Of a DNA stretch of 7,246 bases, positions 1-6,853 are shown piece after piece. Numbering within the stretch: position 1 is the stretch's first letter; each line of letters starts with the position of its first letter. Both the position numbers and the translations under genes were made by a program. Source of the DNA: an uncultured Prevotellaceae bacterium (GTDB taxonomy: Bacteria; Bacteroidota; Bacteroidia; Bacteroidales; Muribaculaceae); NCBI GenBank assembly GCA_945983195.1, contig CAMFSS010000102.1:1-7246 (forward strand), given 5' to 3'. The notes under the pieces are model-generated. The model saw only the letters and a program-made list of their open reading frames with translations. It was not told where the DNA came from and did not search any database.

Positions 1-614
1 AAGAATGGTTCAGCCTCATCGGTGCATCGGTTGACCAAATCGCCTGTGAAGCAAATAAGGTCGGGTGACAGTGAATTTATAGAGTCAACAACGATTGAAG
101 CAAATGTGGTGTCGGTGCCGTAAGAGCCAAGGTGAAAGTCGGAAAACTGGGCAATGGTGTAACCGTCGAATTGTACAGGCAGGTTGGAGAACTCCATTTC
201 CACTCGTTTCACCTCGATTTGGCAACGTGTGAAAAGCGCACCCCACCATAATGCCAAGAATGTGACAATCGCAACAATTGCAGATATCACAAGTCCATAC
301 TTTGCCTTTTTCCCTCGTATTTTTCCCACAATCCACATCGCGCCCTGTGTGACCAATGCCAAATACTTTGGTATGTAGAATGATGTGTATGTGAAAAGCA
401 TCCACATTATGGCGCATAGACCATCATTGTCGATTGACCGGCGAGGCATGGCAATTGCCACAACAACCAGCAACAATAGCAGCACTGACAACGCCAAGTG
501 TGCATACTTAATCCAGCCAGACTTCAATGCCTTCTTTAATTTGGCAAAAACAAGCGCGTCAATAGCAACATTGAATACTATTGCCAATATTATGGGAATG
601 AGCTGCAACCGCAT
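1..614 (-). CDS. Membrane-anchored metallophosphoesterase, 3' end cut off by window
   Basis: This is the N-terminal 204 residues of a calcineurin-like phosphoesterase with a membrane-embedded front half. Residues 1-130 hold about four hydrophobic segments (roughly 4-25, 38-56, 66-90 and 107-126). The catalytic domain then begins near residue 140. QFSDFHLGSYG places the metal-ligand D-x-H pair at D159 and H161, and FTGDLVNR gives the GD motif at G191-D192, both in the order expected for the family. The GNH motif and the remaining histidine ligands would lie beyond the window. The layout resembles YkuE/YaeI-like phosphoesterases, some of which act on lipid-linked phosphates; the substrate here cannot be told. 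The ATG at 614 is the first in frame after a TGA 33 bases upstream. It begins 46 bases after the acyltransferase stop, so the two are probably co-transcribed. The family is firm; the function is only general. Confidence 0.88.
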   Translation of the reverse strand, partial: MRLQLIPIILAIVFNVAIDALVFAKLKKALKSGWIKYAHLALSVLLLLLVVVAIAMPRRSIDNDGLCAIMWMLFTYTSFYIPKYLALVTQGAMWIVGKIRGKKAKYGLVISAIVAIVTFLALWWGALFTRCQIEVKRVEMEFSNLPVQFDGYTIAQFSDFHLGSYGTDTTFASIVVDSINSLSPDLICFTGDLVNRCTDEAEPF

Positions 615-660
615 TTCGTAGGCAAATGATTGGTGGGAGAAATAACGTCAGTGCACAATC

Positions 661-1842
661 CTACTTAAGTTCGGCAACAGCAGCCAAATGATTCCGCAAA
701 GGATTGGAGTACATTGTGAAAATCATGCGGCGCATATATTCGATATCATTGCTGTCGACCGGAATGTCAACTTTTGCAAGCTGATTCTCTACATATTCGA
801 AGAATGAATCTTTTTCCTCGGATGTGTATTTATCGGCAAAACGGATACCACCTTCCACAACATCGTATGAAATGTAATTGCAGGGATAGAACCTGTAATT
901 CAGATGGATTGAACGGTCGATAATGTGGCAGATAGTGCGTACAAGTTCGTTCTTGTCGATGTCGCCGGGGATCTTGTCAAGTTCCTCGTTGATGCACTTT
1001 GTGAACGTGAAATGAACATGTCCCTTGTATTGAAGCAAACCGGTTTCCATGCTGAAAAGGTCATCGCGCTGCGACTTCTTGAAATTGGGATCTTTGCTCT
1101 TGAGCAAGAATTCCTTAGCTTTCAGATAGTCATTGGGGTCGTATTCGTAACTGATTGAAACAGGCATGAGATTAAGCTCCTTGAGGCTGTTTATGATATT
1201 TCTTCCACCGCCAAGAGCAAGCATTTTTATTAGGCTCTCCTGGGTGCGGTCGTTGCTGTCCTTGCAACGCCCCTCACGCTGTGCAATCCATATCGACTGT
1301 TTCTTCTGAGTAAGAGTAAAGTGAATGTAGCCTGACAATTGCTGGGCAGCCTCAAAGGTCTGCCGTTTGCTCATGTCACGCTTAACAATGAAACTGCGAT
1401 TGAGTCGTACAAGCGATGATATCCAATCGTAAATAAGGAGGTTATTGCCAATAGCTACCTCGGTGGTGGGCTTGTTTTGGCGAATAAGGTTTATATTCAA
1501 GAAAGAGGCATCAAGCACAATATCACGATGATTCGTGATGAACACATTTGACACATTATCATCAATCATCTCAATTCCACTGCATGAAACGCCGGCAGTA
1601 GTCTTGTGTTCGAGCATTTCAAGGAATGGATGCATGATTCCGATCTGGAAATCGCGCTTGTTGTTTATTTTAAGAAGTTGTTGGCAGAATTGGTCATAGT
1701 CAACATTGGGCATAACGTAAGTAACGGCATGCTTGAAGCCAGGTTCTTCTACCAGTTTTGCCATTTCGCTGTGAAATACATTGTCGCTGAATGGGCAAAT
1801 ATCTGAAAATTCTTCTGGAACTTTTATTTCATTACAATCCAT
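661..1842 (-). CDS. PlsC-like lysophospholipid acyltransferase family protein
   Basis: This is a 393-residue protein of the glycerol-phosphate acyltransferase superfamily, which transfers an acyl chain to a lysophospholipid or related acceptor at the inner membrane. Motif I is ITNHRDIVLD (N104, H105, D111). A block-II-like segment ends at VKRD (R155). Motif III is AQREGRCKDSNDRTQ (E190, G191). Motif IV is LMPVSISYEY (P227). Residues 260-393 form a C-terminal extension with no motif I recognise, so the protein is longer than a typical 240-residue PlsC. The frame can be extended to a TTG at 1875, but a Bacteroidales -7 box overlaps that TTG. The transcript would start downstream of it, so the ATG at 1842 is the better start. 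The stop is TAG. The gene lies 80 bases after the pseudouridine synthase and 46 bases before the phosphoesterase. Acceptor and acyl donor cannot be predicted; it could make phospholipid or an amino-acid-linked lipid. Confidence 0.85.
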   Translation of the reverse strand: MDCNEIKVPEEFSDICPFSDNVFHSEMAKLVEEPGFKHAVTYVMPNVDYDQFCQQLLKINNKRDFQIGIMHPFLEMLEHKTTAGVSCSGIEMIDDNVSNVFITNHRDIVLDASFLNINLIRQNKPTTEVAIGNNLLIYDWISSLVRLNRSFIVKRDMSKRQTFEAAQQLSGYIHFTLTQKKQSIWIAQREGRCKDSNDRTQESLIKMLALGGGRNIINSLKELNLMPVSISYEYDPNDYLKAKEFLLKSKDPNFKKSQRDDLFSMETGLLQYKGHVHFTFTKCINEELDKIPGDIDKNELVRTICHIIDRSIHLNYRFYPCNYISYDVVEGGIRFADKYTSEEKDSFFEYVENQLAKVDIPVDSNDIEYMRRMIFTMYSNPLRNHLAAVAELK

Positions 1843-1872
1843 ATAACGTCGATTAGTTATACATAGTTTTTT

Positions 1873-1880
1873 CAAAGTTA
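1873..1880 (-). promoter_or_regulatory. Candidate -7 promoter element before the acyltransferase gene
   Basis: On the minus strand the sequence is TAACTTTG, an exact match to the Bacteroidales primary sigma factor -7 consensus TAnnTTTG. It sits in an AT-rich gap, 30 bases before the ATG at 1842. No convincing TTTG -33 element is seen at the usual distance. It suggests that the acyltransferase and phosphoesterase can be transcribed separately from rluD. Confidence 0.5.
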
Positions 1881-1922
1881 ATATAAAAAGTTGGAATAGG
1901 AAAGGTTTTTTGTAAAAATATT

Positions 1923-3005
1923 TTATTCGCTTACGCAGTCAGTGGCTGATATGTAGGCTTCCCATTTTTCGATAAGTTGTTGCATATCATTCGGAATAGG
2001 GCTGTCGAAGTCCATCTGTTTGCGTGTGCGCGGGTGAATGAACCCAAGTGTTTTGGCATGGAGCGCTTGTCGTGGGCATATACTGAAACAATTGCGTATG
2101 AATTGCATGTATTTTCCTGAATTAACGCCACGGAGTATCACGTCGCCACCGTATCGCTCATCATTGAAAAGCGGGTGACCTATATGCTTCATGTGAACAC
2201 GGATTTGGTGTGTACGTCCGGTTTCGAGCTGACATTGTACGAGAGCCACATGGCGAAGGTTCTCTATTGTGTGCCAATGCGTAACGGCGTGCTTCCCAAT
2301 TCCGCTGTCTTCAGGGAAAACTGCCATCTGAAGACGGTCCTTAGGATTGCGAGCAATGTTACCAACAATTGTGCCATCGGTGGATTCCATTTCGCCCCAA
2401 ACCAATGCAACATATTGTCGCTTAGTCGTTTTGTTGAAGAATTGCTTGCCAAGAGCAGTCTTTGCATCAGGCGTTTTAGCAATGACAAGCAGTCCCGAAG
2501 TGTCTTTGTCGATACGGTGAACAAGCCCCATGCGAGGATCGTTGACATCATACTCTGGATTGTCCTTGAAGTGATAGGCAAGTGCATTGACAAGAGTGCC
2601 TGAGTAGTTGCCGTGCCCCGGGTGTACTACAAGTCCAGCCGGCTTGTTGACTACCAAAAGGTCGTCATCTTCATATACGATATCGAGCGGAATATCTTCA
2701 GGAATTATTTCATTCTCATATTTTGGGCGGTCCATTACCACACGAATGTCATCGAGGGGCTTTACGCGGTAGTTTGATTTAACCGGTCGTCCATTTACGA
2801 TAATGCAGTCAGCCTCGGCTGCCTGCTGGATACGATTACGTGAAGTGCCAAATATTCGCGTAACGAGATACTTGTCGATTCTCAATAGAGCCTGCCCTTT
2901 GTCGGCAATGAAGTGATGGTGTTCCCAGAGTTCTCGTTCACCGTCGATATAGTCAGGTTGGTAGATATCTTCGTTTTCAATTGAGTTGTTGTCAAATTCG
3001 TCCAT
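1923..3005 (-). CDS. rluD: RluA/RluD-family 23S rRNA pseudouridine synthase
   Basis: This 360-residue cytoplasmic enzyme isomerises uridine to pseudouridine in large-subunit rRNA. By analogy with RluD the sites would be in the helix 69 loop, but site specificity is inferred. The first ~30 residues are acidic. An S4 RNA-binding domain follows at about 38-85 (LLRIDKYLVTRIFGTSRNRI through IVNGRPVKSNYRVKPLDDI). The catalytic domain shows NKPAGLVVHPG, then the signature HRIDKDTSG with the catalytic aspartate at D166, and later the ETGRTHQIRVHM motif and GHPLFNDERYGG. All core motifs are intact and the length is normal for the family. The frame opens at a GTG at 3029, but the ATG at 3005 is preferred because it is a standard codon and loses only eight unremarkable residues. 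The gene lies 95 bases after the PASTA gene. RluD versus another RluA-family member is the main uncertainty. Confidence 0.93.
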   Translation of the reverse strand: MDEFDNNSIENEDIYQPDYIDGERELWEHHHFIADKGQALLRIDKYLVTRIFGTSRNRIQQAAEADCIIVNGRPVKSNYRVKPLDDIRVVMDRPKYENEIIPEDIPLDIVYEDDDLLVVNKPAGLVVHPGHGNYSGTLVNALAYHFKDNPEYDVNDPRMGLVHRIDKDTSGLLVIAKTPDAKTALGKQFFNKTTKRQYVALVWGEMESTDGTIVGNIARNPKDRLQMAVFPEDSGIGKHAVTHWHTIENLRHVALVQCQLETGRTHQIRVHMKHIGHPLFNDERYGGDVILRGVNSGKYMQFIRNCFSICPRQALHAKTLGFIHPRTRKQMDFDSPIPNDMQQLIEKWEAYISATDCVSE

Positions 3006-3100
3006 AGATATTTGCAAAGAAGTTTGCACTTTCGAATGAAAGCATCAATTGGTGACTAAAATGGAAATGCTTTGAAATGAAAGACGCGATGTGAGTTGGG

Positions 3101-3721
3101 CTAAAAGTCGAGAGTAAACTCATCGGTGTTGACAGCCTCAATAGAGTCTTCAGCGACTTGCGGTTCCTCACCATCGCCTACGGTGAGGTTGATTCGGGCT
3201 GATAACGGCAGTTTAGTACCCGATGTTATAGTCCGACCATCGGCTGTTATACTCAATATCAAGTCTTTATAAGGCGATTGCACGCGTGTAATAGTAACAT
3301 TGCGGAATCCCAAGCCGATGAGTGTGGATTCTCCTTGTCGAACCGACATATCGTTAAGATTTGGCAGTGCAACCAAACGCGGACTTGATGCATTCACGCT
3401 GAGATAGATAGTGCGGAGTGATTTTGCCTCGGCACCAGCCTTGGGGTCTTGTTCGATAACCGAGCCAAGGGGGAAATTCTCGTTATAAGTTGAGTCGGTA
3501 ATTTCGCATCTGAATCCGGCACTCTCAATGCTCGCTACGGCCTCTTTCACCTGAAGCCGCTTGACATCGGGAACTGATTTGTATTTGCCATGCTCGGTGA
3601 AAATGTTCAGCCAAAGCATTGCCAGCGAACACAAGATTAACGTGGCAATGCAGATTGCCAGTAGATTGACTATAATGGGGTGCTCCTTGAAAAAGCTGAG
3701 TTTGTCGTTATTATTTTCCAC
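3101..3721 (-). CDS. Single-pass membrane protein with two PASTA domains
   Basis: This is a protein of about 206 residues with a short charged cytoplasmic N-terminus, one membrane helix at about 15-39, and two periplasmic PASTA repeats at about 47-110 and 114-182. The first repeat carries VPDVKRLQVKEAVASIESAG and EQDPKAG; the second carries ALPNLNDMSVRQGESTLIGL. The tail is acidic. PASTA domains in other bacteria bind peptidoglycan or muropeptides on penicillin-binding proteins and Ser/Thr kinases. Here no kinase or transpeptidase domain is attached, so it may be a cell-wall sensor or adaptor, but its function is unknown. The frame extends to a GTG at 3775, but a -7 box at 3749-3742 lies inside that extension. 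A GTG at 3721, about 20 bases downstream of the box and leading into ENNNDKLSFF, is therefore the likely start. No ATG precedes the membrane helix. The stop is TAG. The gene heads the rluD-acyltransferase-phosphoesterase cluster. Confidence 0.85.
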   Translation of the reverse strand: MENNNDKLSFFKEHPIIVNLLAICIATLILCSLAMLWLNIFTEHGKYKSVPDVKRLQVKEAVASIESAGFRCEITDSTYNENFPLGSVIEQDPKAGAEAKSLRTIYLSVNASSPRLVALPNLNDMSVRQGESTLIGLGFRNVTITRVQSPYKDLILSITADGRTITSGTKLPLSARINLTVGDGEEPQVAEDSIEAVNTDEFTLDF

Positions 3722-3741
3722 GATTGAAATTTTTGTTTTTG

Positions 3742-3749
3742 CAAAAGTA
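3742..3749 (-). promoter_or_regulatory. Candidate -7 promoter element before the PASTA gene
   Basis: The minus strand reads TACTTTTG, an exact match to the Bacteroidales consensus TAnnTTTG. It ends about 20 bases before the GTG at 3721. A TTTG lies at 3767-3764, but only 14 bases upstream of the box, closer than the usual spacing of about 19-21. This would be the promoter of the whole PASTA-to-phosphoesterase cluster. The gap from here to the terminator near 3860 shows nothing else I can identify. Confidence 0.55.
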
Positions 3750-3858
3750 CACTTTTTTTTGTTCAAATCCCCCACACAAACCTAAAAATGTCGTTTTTAT
3801 TTGCATCGGAACTCTCCATAACGGTATCATGGTTTAGAAATAAATTGACTCGTTTTAT

Positions 3859-3901
3859 AAAAAAAGACCGGGTTGGCAGTGTCGGAAGCACTGTCAACCC
3901 G
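3859..3901 (-). terminator. Rho-independent terminator after the DUF5723-type gene
   Basis: A 13-base-pair stem is formed by CGGGTTGGCAGTG (3869-3881) and CACTGTCAACCCG (3889-3901), with a single G-T mismatch (a G-U wobble in one strand's RNA). It closes a seven-base loop (3882-3888). On the minus strand the stem is followed one or two bases later by a run of seven T (complement of the A run at 3859-3865). The stem begins 26 bases after the stop at 3928, so it ends the two-gene unit. The plus-strand side has only a weak ATTTTAA, so activity in that direction is doubtful. Confidence 0.9.
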
Positions 3902-3927
3902 ATTTTAACTATAGCAAGTCAGCTATA

Positions 3928-5292
3928 TTAGAAGCTGAAGCTCATACCAAGACCTAAATTGAATTTTGCAGCATCAACCGGAATAATCTGCTTGCTGTAT
4001 TTTGCAAGAAGGTAGTCACCACCGATGAAGAAATTGAATGCCTTGGGGTGGAAGTTGATGACAGCTCCGAGAGAGCTGTGAACGTTTGACCATGAGCCGT
4101 TGATTGCAGCATTGAACCAGCGTGCCGGGCGGAAATTGGCAGATGCCATAACTTCAGTCCACGTCTGAGGTGCTCCAAGTCGCATCGACGCAAGCAAACC
4201 GAATGAAATACGGTTGCGGAGAATGCCGTATTCACCGGCAGCTCTAATGGTGGAATAGAGTGATGTAGTCTTTCCTTTCTTGCCGTCGTCGTGGTACTTT
4301 ACGAGTCCTTTAAGGTTTTGCCAAACCTCATCGGCTGCATCGTCGAATTTGTTGGAACCATCAGGCTCATCTTCGATTGCAATGTTGTCGAAGCCTTCGA
4401 ACTTGAAAGTGTCGTACTTATTGGTTGCGTAGGAGCAGTCCTTCCAAGAGATAAATCCAAGGTCAGTAACAGCCAGTGATACAGTGGCGTTTTCATTGAT
4501 TTTGTAGGCAGCTCCAAGGTCGACTGCACCACCAATGCCGGCAACACCGAAATTGTCGAAATCGACATCGGTAATTTCACCGGTGGCGTCGGATAAGAGA
4601 TTCATACCCTTGCTTGCAATGAGCGAGCTTTTCTGCTTTATCATCCAGCTGTTATCCGACATGCTAATTCTCACATCATCGGCGTGTGCTTCAGCGTAGG
4701 CAGCACCCACAAGTACCTTCAATTTGGCACCAATTTTAAGTTTCTTGTTGATTTGGTGTGCGTGACCAAGAGCAAACTCCACATAGTTCATCGACTTAGC
4801 AGCCACGTCGGAGAAGTCGTATTCGGTTGTTGCCGATTCGCTTTGTCCATTCTTCAGGAACTCAAAAAGAGTTTTTGGAAGATATAGACCGGTCATACTG
4901 CGCACTGAAATGCCGATAGTATTGACACCCTTAAAGCCCTTGAAGCCTACAGTAAGTATGTTCAAGTCGACATTGGCTTCAAACATATTGTTTTTCTTGA
5001 ATTTCGACAAAGCATCTTGGCTTGAAATGCTTTCGTGCATAAATGTTACCATTTCATTGCCACGAGGTCTCATCACCGCTTCAAGACCGATGTTGGAGTT
5101 CACGTGAATGTTGATACCGCCCAATGCAGGGAAAGTGACAAATCCACTACTGTCGGGGGCAAAAGCAGGGTTCAGAGTGTGGCGTTGGTTATTACCGTCG
5201 AGAAAGTAAAGAGAGTGCAAAGTTTGAGCACTGACCGGCATTGCAGCAGCCACAATTGCTGCAACAAATATAGCTTTTTTCAGAATATTCAT
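3928..5292 (-). CDS. DUF5723-type outer-membrane beta-barrel protein
   Basis: This 454-residue exported protein is probably an outer-membrane barrel. A clear signal peptide covers residues 1-22 (MNILKKAIFVAAIVAAAMPV, then SA before Q23). The mature N-terminus has the layout I associate with the DUF5723 family of Bacteroidota: a YFLDGNNQRHTLNPAFAPD stretch, then FPALGGINIHVNSNIGLEAV. The rest consists of alternating amphipathic beta segments with many glycines (for example the KLKIGAKLKVLVGAAYAEA stretch and FGVAGIGGAVDLGAAYKI). It ends in LGLGMSFSF, with the C-terminal aromatic residue typical of barrel substrates of the BAM complex. The family assignment is from recalled sequence pattern, not a search, and the family has no established function. 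The ATG at 5292 lies 12 bases after the stop of the preceding gene, so they form an operon closed by the terminator just downstream. The stop is TAA. Confidence 0.82.
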   Translation of the reverse strand: MNILKKAIFVAAIVAAAMPVSAQTLHSLYFLDGNNQRHTLNPAFAPDSSGFVTFPALGGINIHVNSNIGLEAVMRPRGNEMVTFMHESISSQDALSKFKKNNMFEANVDLNILTVGFKGFKGVNTIGISVRSMTGLYLPKTLFEFLKNGQSESATTEYDFSDVAAKSMNYVEFALGHAHQINKKLKIGAKLKVLVGAAYAEAHADDVRISMSDNSWMIKQKSSLIASKGMNLLSDATGEITDVDFDNFGVAGIGGAVDLGAAYKINENATVSLAVTDLGFISWKDCSYATNKYDTFKFEGFDNIAIEDEPDGSNKFDDAADEVWQNLKGLVKYHDDGKKGKTTSLYSTIRAAGEYGILRNRISFGLLASMRLGAPQTWTEVMASANFRPARWFNAAINGSWSNVHSSLGAVINFHPKAFNFFIGGDYLLAKYSKQIIPVDAAKFNLGLGMSFSF

Positions 5293-5304
5293 AGTTGTAG
5301 CGAT

Positions 5305-6738
5305 TTATAAAGTTACTTTTATTCCGTTAGGAATCTTTGCAATAATGTCTTTTACGAGGATATACTGATTTGAACGCAGGTTTACGTTGCTACCTACGTT
5401 GTCGGCATTGATGGTGTATTCGATTCGGTCGAGGCGCTTGAAATAGCCATCTTTCACTTGTGTGAGTTTGATCACGATGGGTGAATTGCTCACATCACCT
5501 GAAGCCTCACCATTAATAATGAATTTTTGCAAATCTACCTTTATTCCATCGTCGATAGGCTGACCGGCTGTGTCGAACAGCTTGACACCGGCTTTCATGG
5601 TGACAGGAATATCAGTTTCAGCAGTAGCTTCGACTACAATTTCCTTTGTGTCGACTTTGTCGAGAACGTCAAAGAGGTCATCGGCAAGTTCGTCGATATC
5701 GTCGATATACTCAATCTGCATCTTAGAGAATGAGAAAGGAATGGCAACGTCATATTTTGCATCGATGGTGTACTCTTTGCCAAGATCCACAGTCTGGGTG
5801 TGGGTTGAGCTTGACAGACTGATGTCGTTGGGCGAATTGATTTCAAACTTGTCGGGAATAAACTCGAACAATTTTGGAAGGTCTTCAACAACCACGTCAG
5901 CACCCTGCTTGTTGCTTATGAGGATATTGTTGATGCCCGGTTTTGCATTGATTCCGACAATTACGTTGTCTGATTTCATTCCATCGTTTTTCAGCGACTG
6001 GAAACCGAGCGACAAATTCCATGGAATGTCGATGGGGTTATTGAGCGTGAGCCGGAAGTTAACCTCATTTGGTGTGAATGATGATGAACCGTTCTTCAAG
6101 AAATCGGGGATATCGTTGATTTCAATTGTTTCATTGATGTTAGCATCAGTGTGGAACACGCCTGATACGTTCTTTACAAATACATCTCCAGGAGAGGTGT
6201 ATTCAAAACCGATTGCAACCGATGATACTTGAGGTATGCCACTCACTTCCACCTCAATGTCGGCAGAAATAGAAAGTTTCTCGTTGATTGACAAACTCTT
6301 CGAGCCTTGTTCGCCGGTTATGTATGTGCTTTGCAAATCATCCGGGATATCTGCATAATCGAAAGGAATGTTGATGGTGAATGTCTTATTTTCGGCATTA
6401 AGGACAATATCACCTTGTTTGAGTTCGCTTCCGCCACCTTTAAGACCGAGATTAAGAATCTTCGGGAACTTGATTGTAAAATCGCGGAGCGTAATGCGGT
6501 CAATTCCCGTAGGCCAATTGCCCGATACAACGAGCTTGAGCGATGTGTTGGCATTGCCTAAAGAAGCCCGATAGAACTTATCGACTTCCTTTGGGAGCGA
6601 AGCTTTAACGTTGTAAGGCTCCGACTCCACAGAAAGCACTCCGGCATCAATTAGCGTAGACTTCAACTGTGGAATACCCGAAATATGGGGAATGGAAATG
6701 TTGAAGGAGCCGATTGAAGGCGTGATGTTGAATGACAC
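5305..6738 (-). CDS. Unrecognised large beta-rich, cysteine-free protein; 5' end uncertain
   Basis: I do not recognise this family. From the first usable start, a GTG at 6738, it encodes 477 residues. The protein is rich in alternating hydrophobic beta strands with repeated themes such as FTINIPFDY (120-128), ISADIEVEVSGIPQ (157-170) and KYDVAIPFSFSKMQIEY (328-344). This suggests several beta-sandwich modules. An acidic segment, IDDIDELADDLFDVLDKVD, lies at about 345-363. There is no cysteine in the 477 residues, which is typical of exported proteins, yet this start gives no signal peptide. The frame stays open and protein-like back to 6819 (adding GEFSVYEVVSSGSTSSIVNL and more), with a TAG at 6822-6820 just upstream and no ATG. 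The adjoining codon at 6819-6817 is a cysteine, the only one, so this may be a lipoprotein gene that has lost its signal-peptide region. The gene is followed 12 bases later by the DUF5723-type gene, implying a joint envelope role. Confidence 0.75.
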   Translation of the reverse strand: MSFNITPSIGSFNISIPHISGIPQLKSTLIDAGVLSVESEPYNVKASLPKEVDKFYRASLGNANTSLKLVVSGNWPTGIDRITLRDFTIKFPKILNLGLKGGGSELKQGDIVLNAENKTFTINIPFDYADIPDDLQSTYITGEQGSKSLSINEKLSISADIEVEVSGIPQVSSVAIGFEYTSPGDVFVKNVSGVFHTDANINETIEINDIPDFLKNGSSSFTPNEVNFRLTLNNPIDIPWNLSLGFQSLKNDGMKSDNVIVGINAKPGINNILISNKQGADVVVEDLPKLFEFIPDKFEINSPNDISLSSSTHTQTVDLGKEYTIDAKYDVAIPFSFSKMQIEYIDDIDELADDLFDVLDKVDTKEIVVEATAETDIPVTMKAGVKLFDTAGQPIDDGIKVDLQKFIINGEASGDVSNSPIVIKLTQVKDGYFKRLDRIEYTINADNVGSNVNLRSNQYILVKDIIAKIPNGIKVTL

Positions 6739-6845
6739 TGTGTTGAGATTAACGATCGATGAAGTAGAGCCACTCGAAACAACTTCATAGACTGAAAATT
6801 CCCCCGGGAGGATTGTGCACTACTCCTTGAGGATACTACTGGTGG

Positions 6846-6853
6846 CAAAGGTA
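6846..6853 (-). promoter_or_regulatory. Candidate -7 promoter element for the two-gene envelope unit
   Basis: The minus strand reads TACCTTTG, an exact match to TAnnTTTG. Transcription would begin near 6840. The leader then contains AAGGAG (6828-6823), a run of five G (6805-6801) and an out-of-frame ATG at 6788 that leads to a 41-codon frame ending at 6663. No TTTG -33 element is evident; the nearest is a TGTG. If this is the true promoter, the gene has to start downstream of 6840, where no in-frame ATG exists. Confidence 0.45.

Noticed and set aside
2175..2603. A 142-codon plus-strand frame opposite the pseudouridine synthase gene.
   Set aside because: It lies wholly antisense to a gene with intact catalytic motifs, so it is a shadow frame.
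3030..3085. Two similar short near-palindromes, CTTTCATTTCAAAG and CTTTCATTCGAAAG, on the minus strand between the PASTA and rluD genes.
   Set aside because: The stems are only four to five A/T-rich base pairs with no T-run, too weak to call a terminator or operator.
5570..6232. A 220-codon plus-strand frame opposite the beta-rich gene, rich in serine.
   Set aside because: It mirrors the minus-strand codons (serine- and threonine-rich antisense of Asp/Glu/Ile-rich coding), has no promoter, and no family is recognisable. The minus-strand frame is longer and sits in an operon with the DUF5723-type gene.
6663..6788. An ATG at 6788 on the minus strand begins MKLFRVALL, which looks like the start of a signal peptide in another frame.
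   Set aside because: The hydrophobic stretch is too short and soon becomes polar and arginine-containing, and the frame stops at 6663. The main frame has better protein character over the same bases.
651..6820. A 12-base inverted repeat, GTGCACAATCCT at 651-662 and its complement at 6809-6820, flanks the minus-strand genes and touches the odd 5' end of the beta-rich gene, suggesting an invertible segment.
   Set aside because: One or two 12-base inverted matches are expected by chance in 7.2 kb. Inversion would put the gene behind an in-frame TAA with no ATG, so it does not restore a start. No recombinase gene is present.
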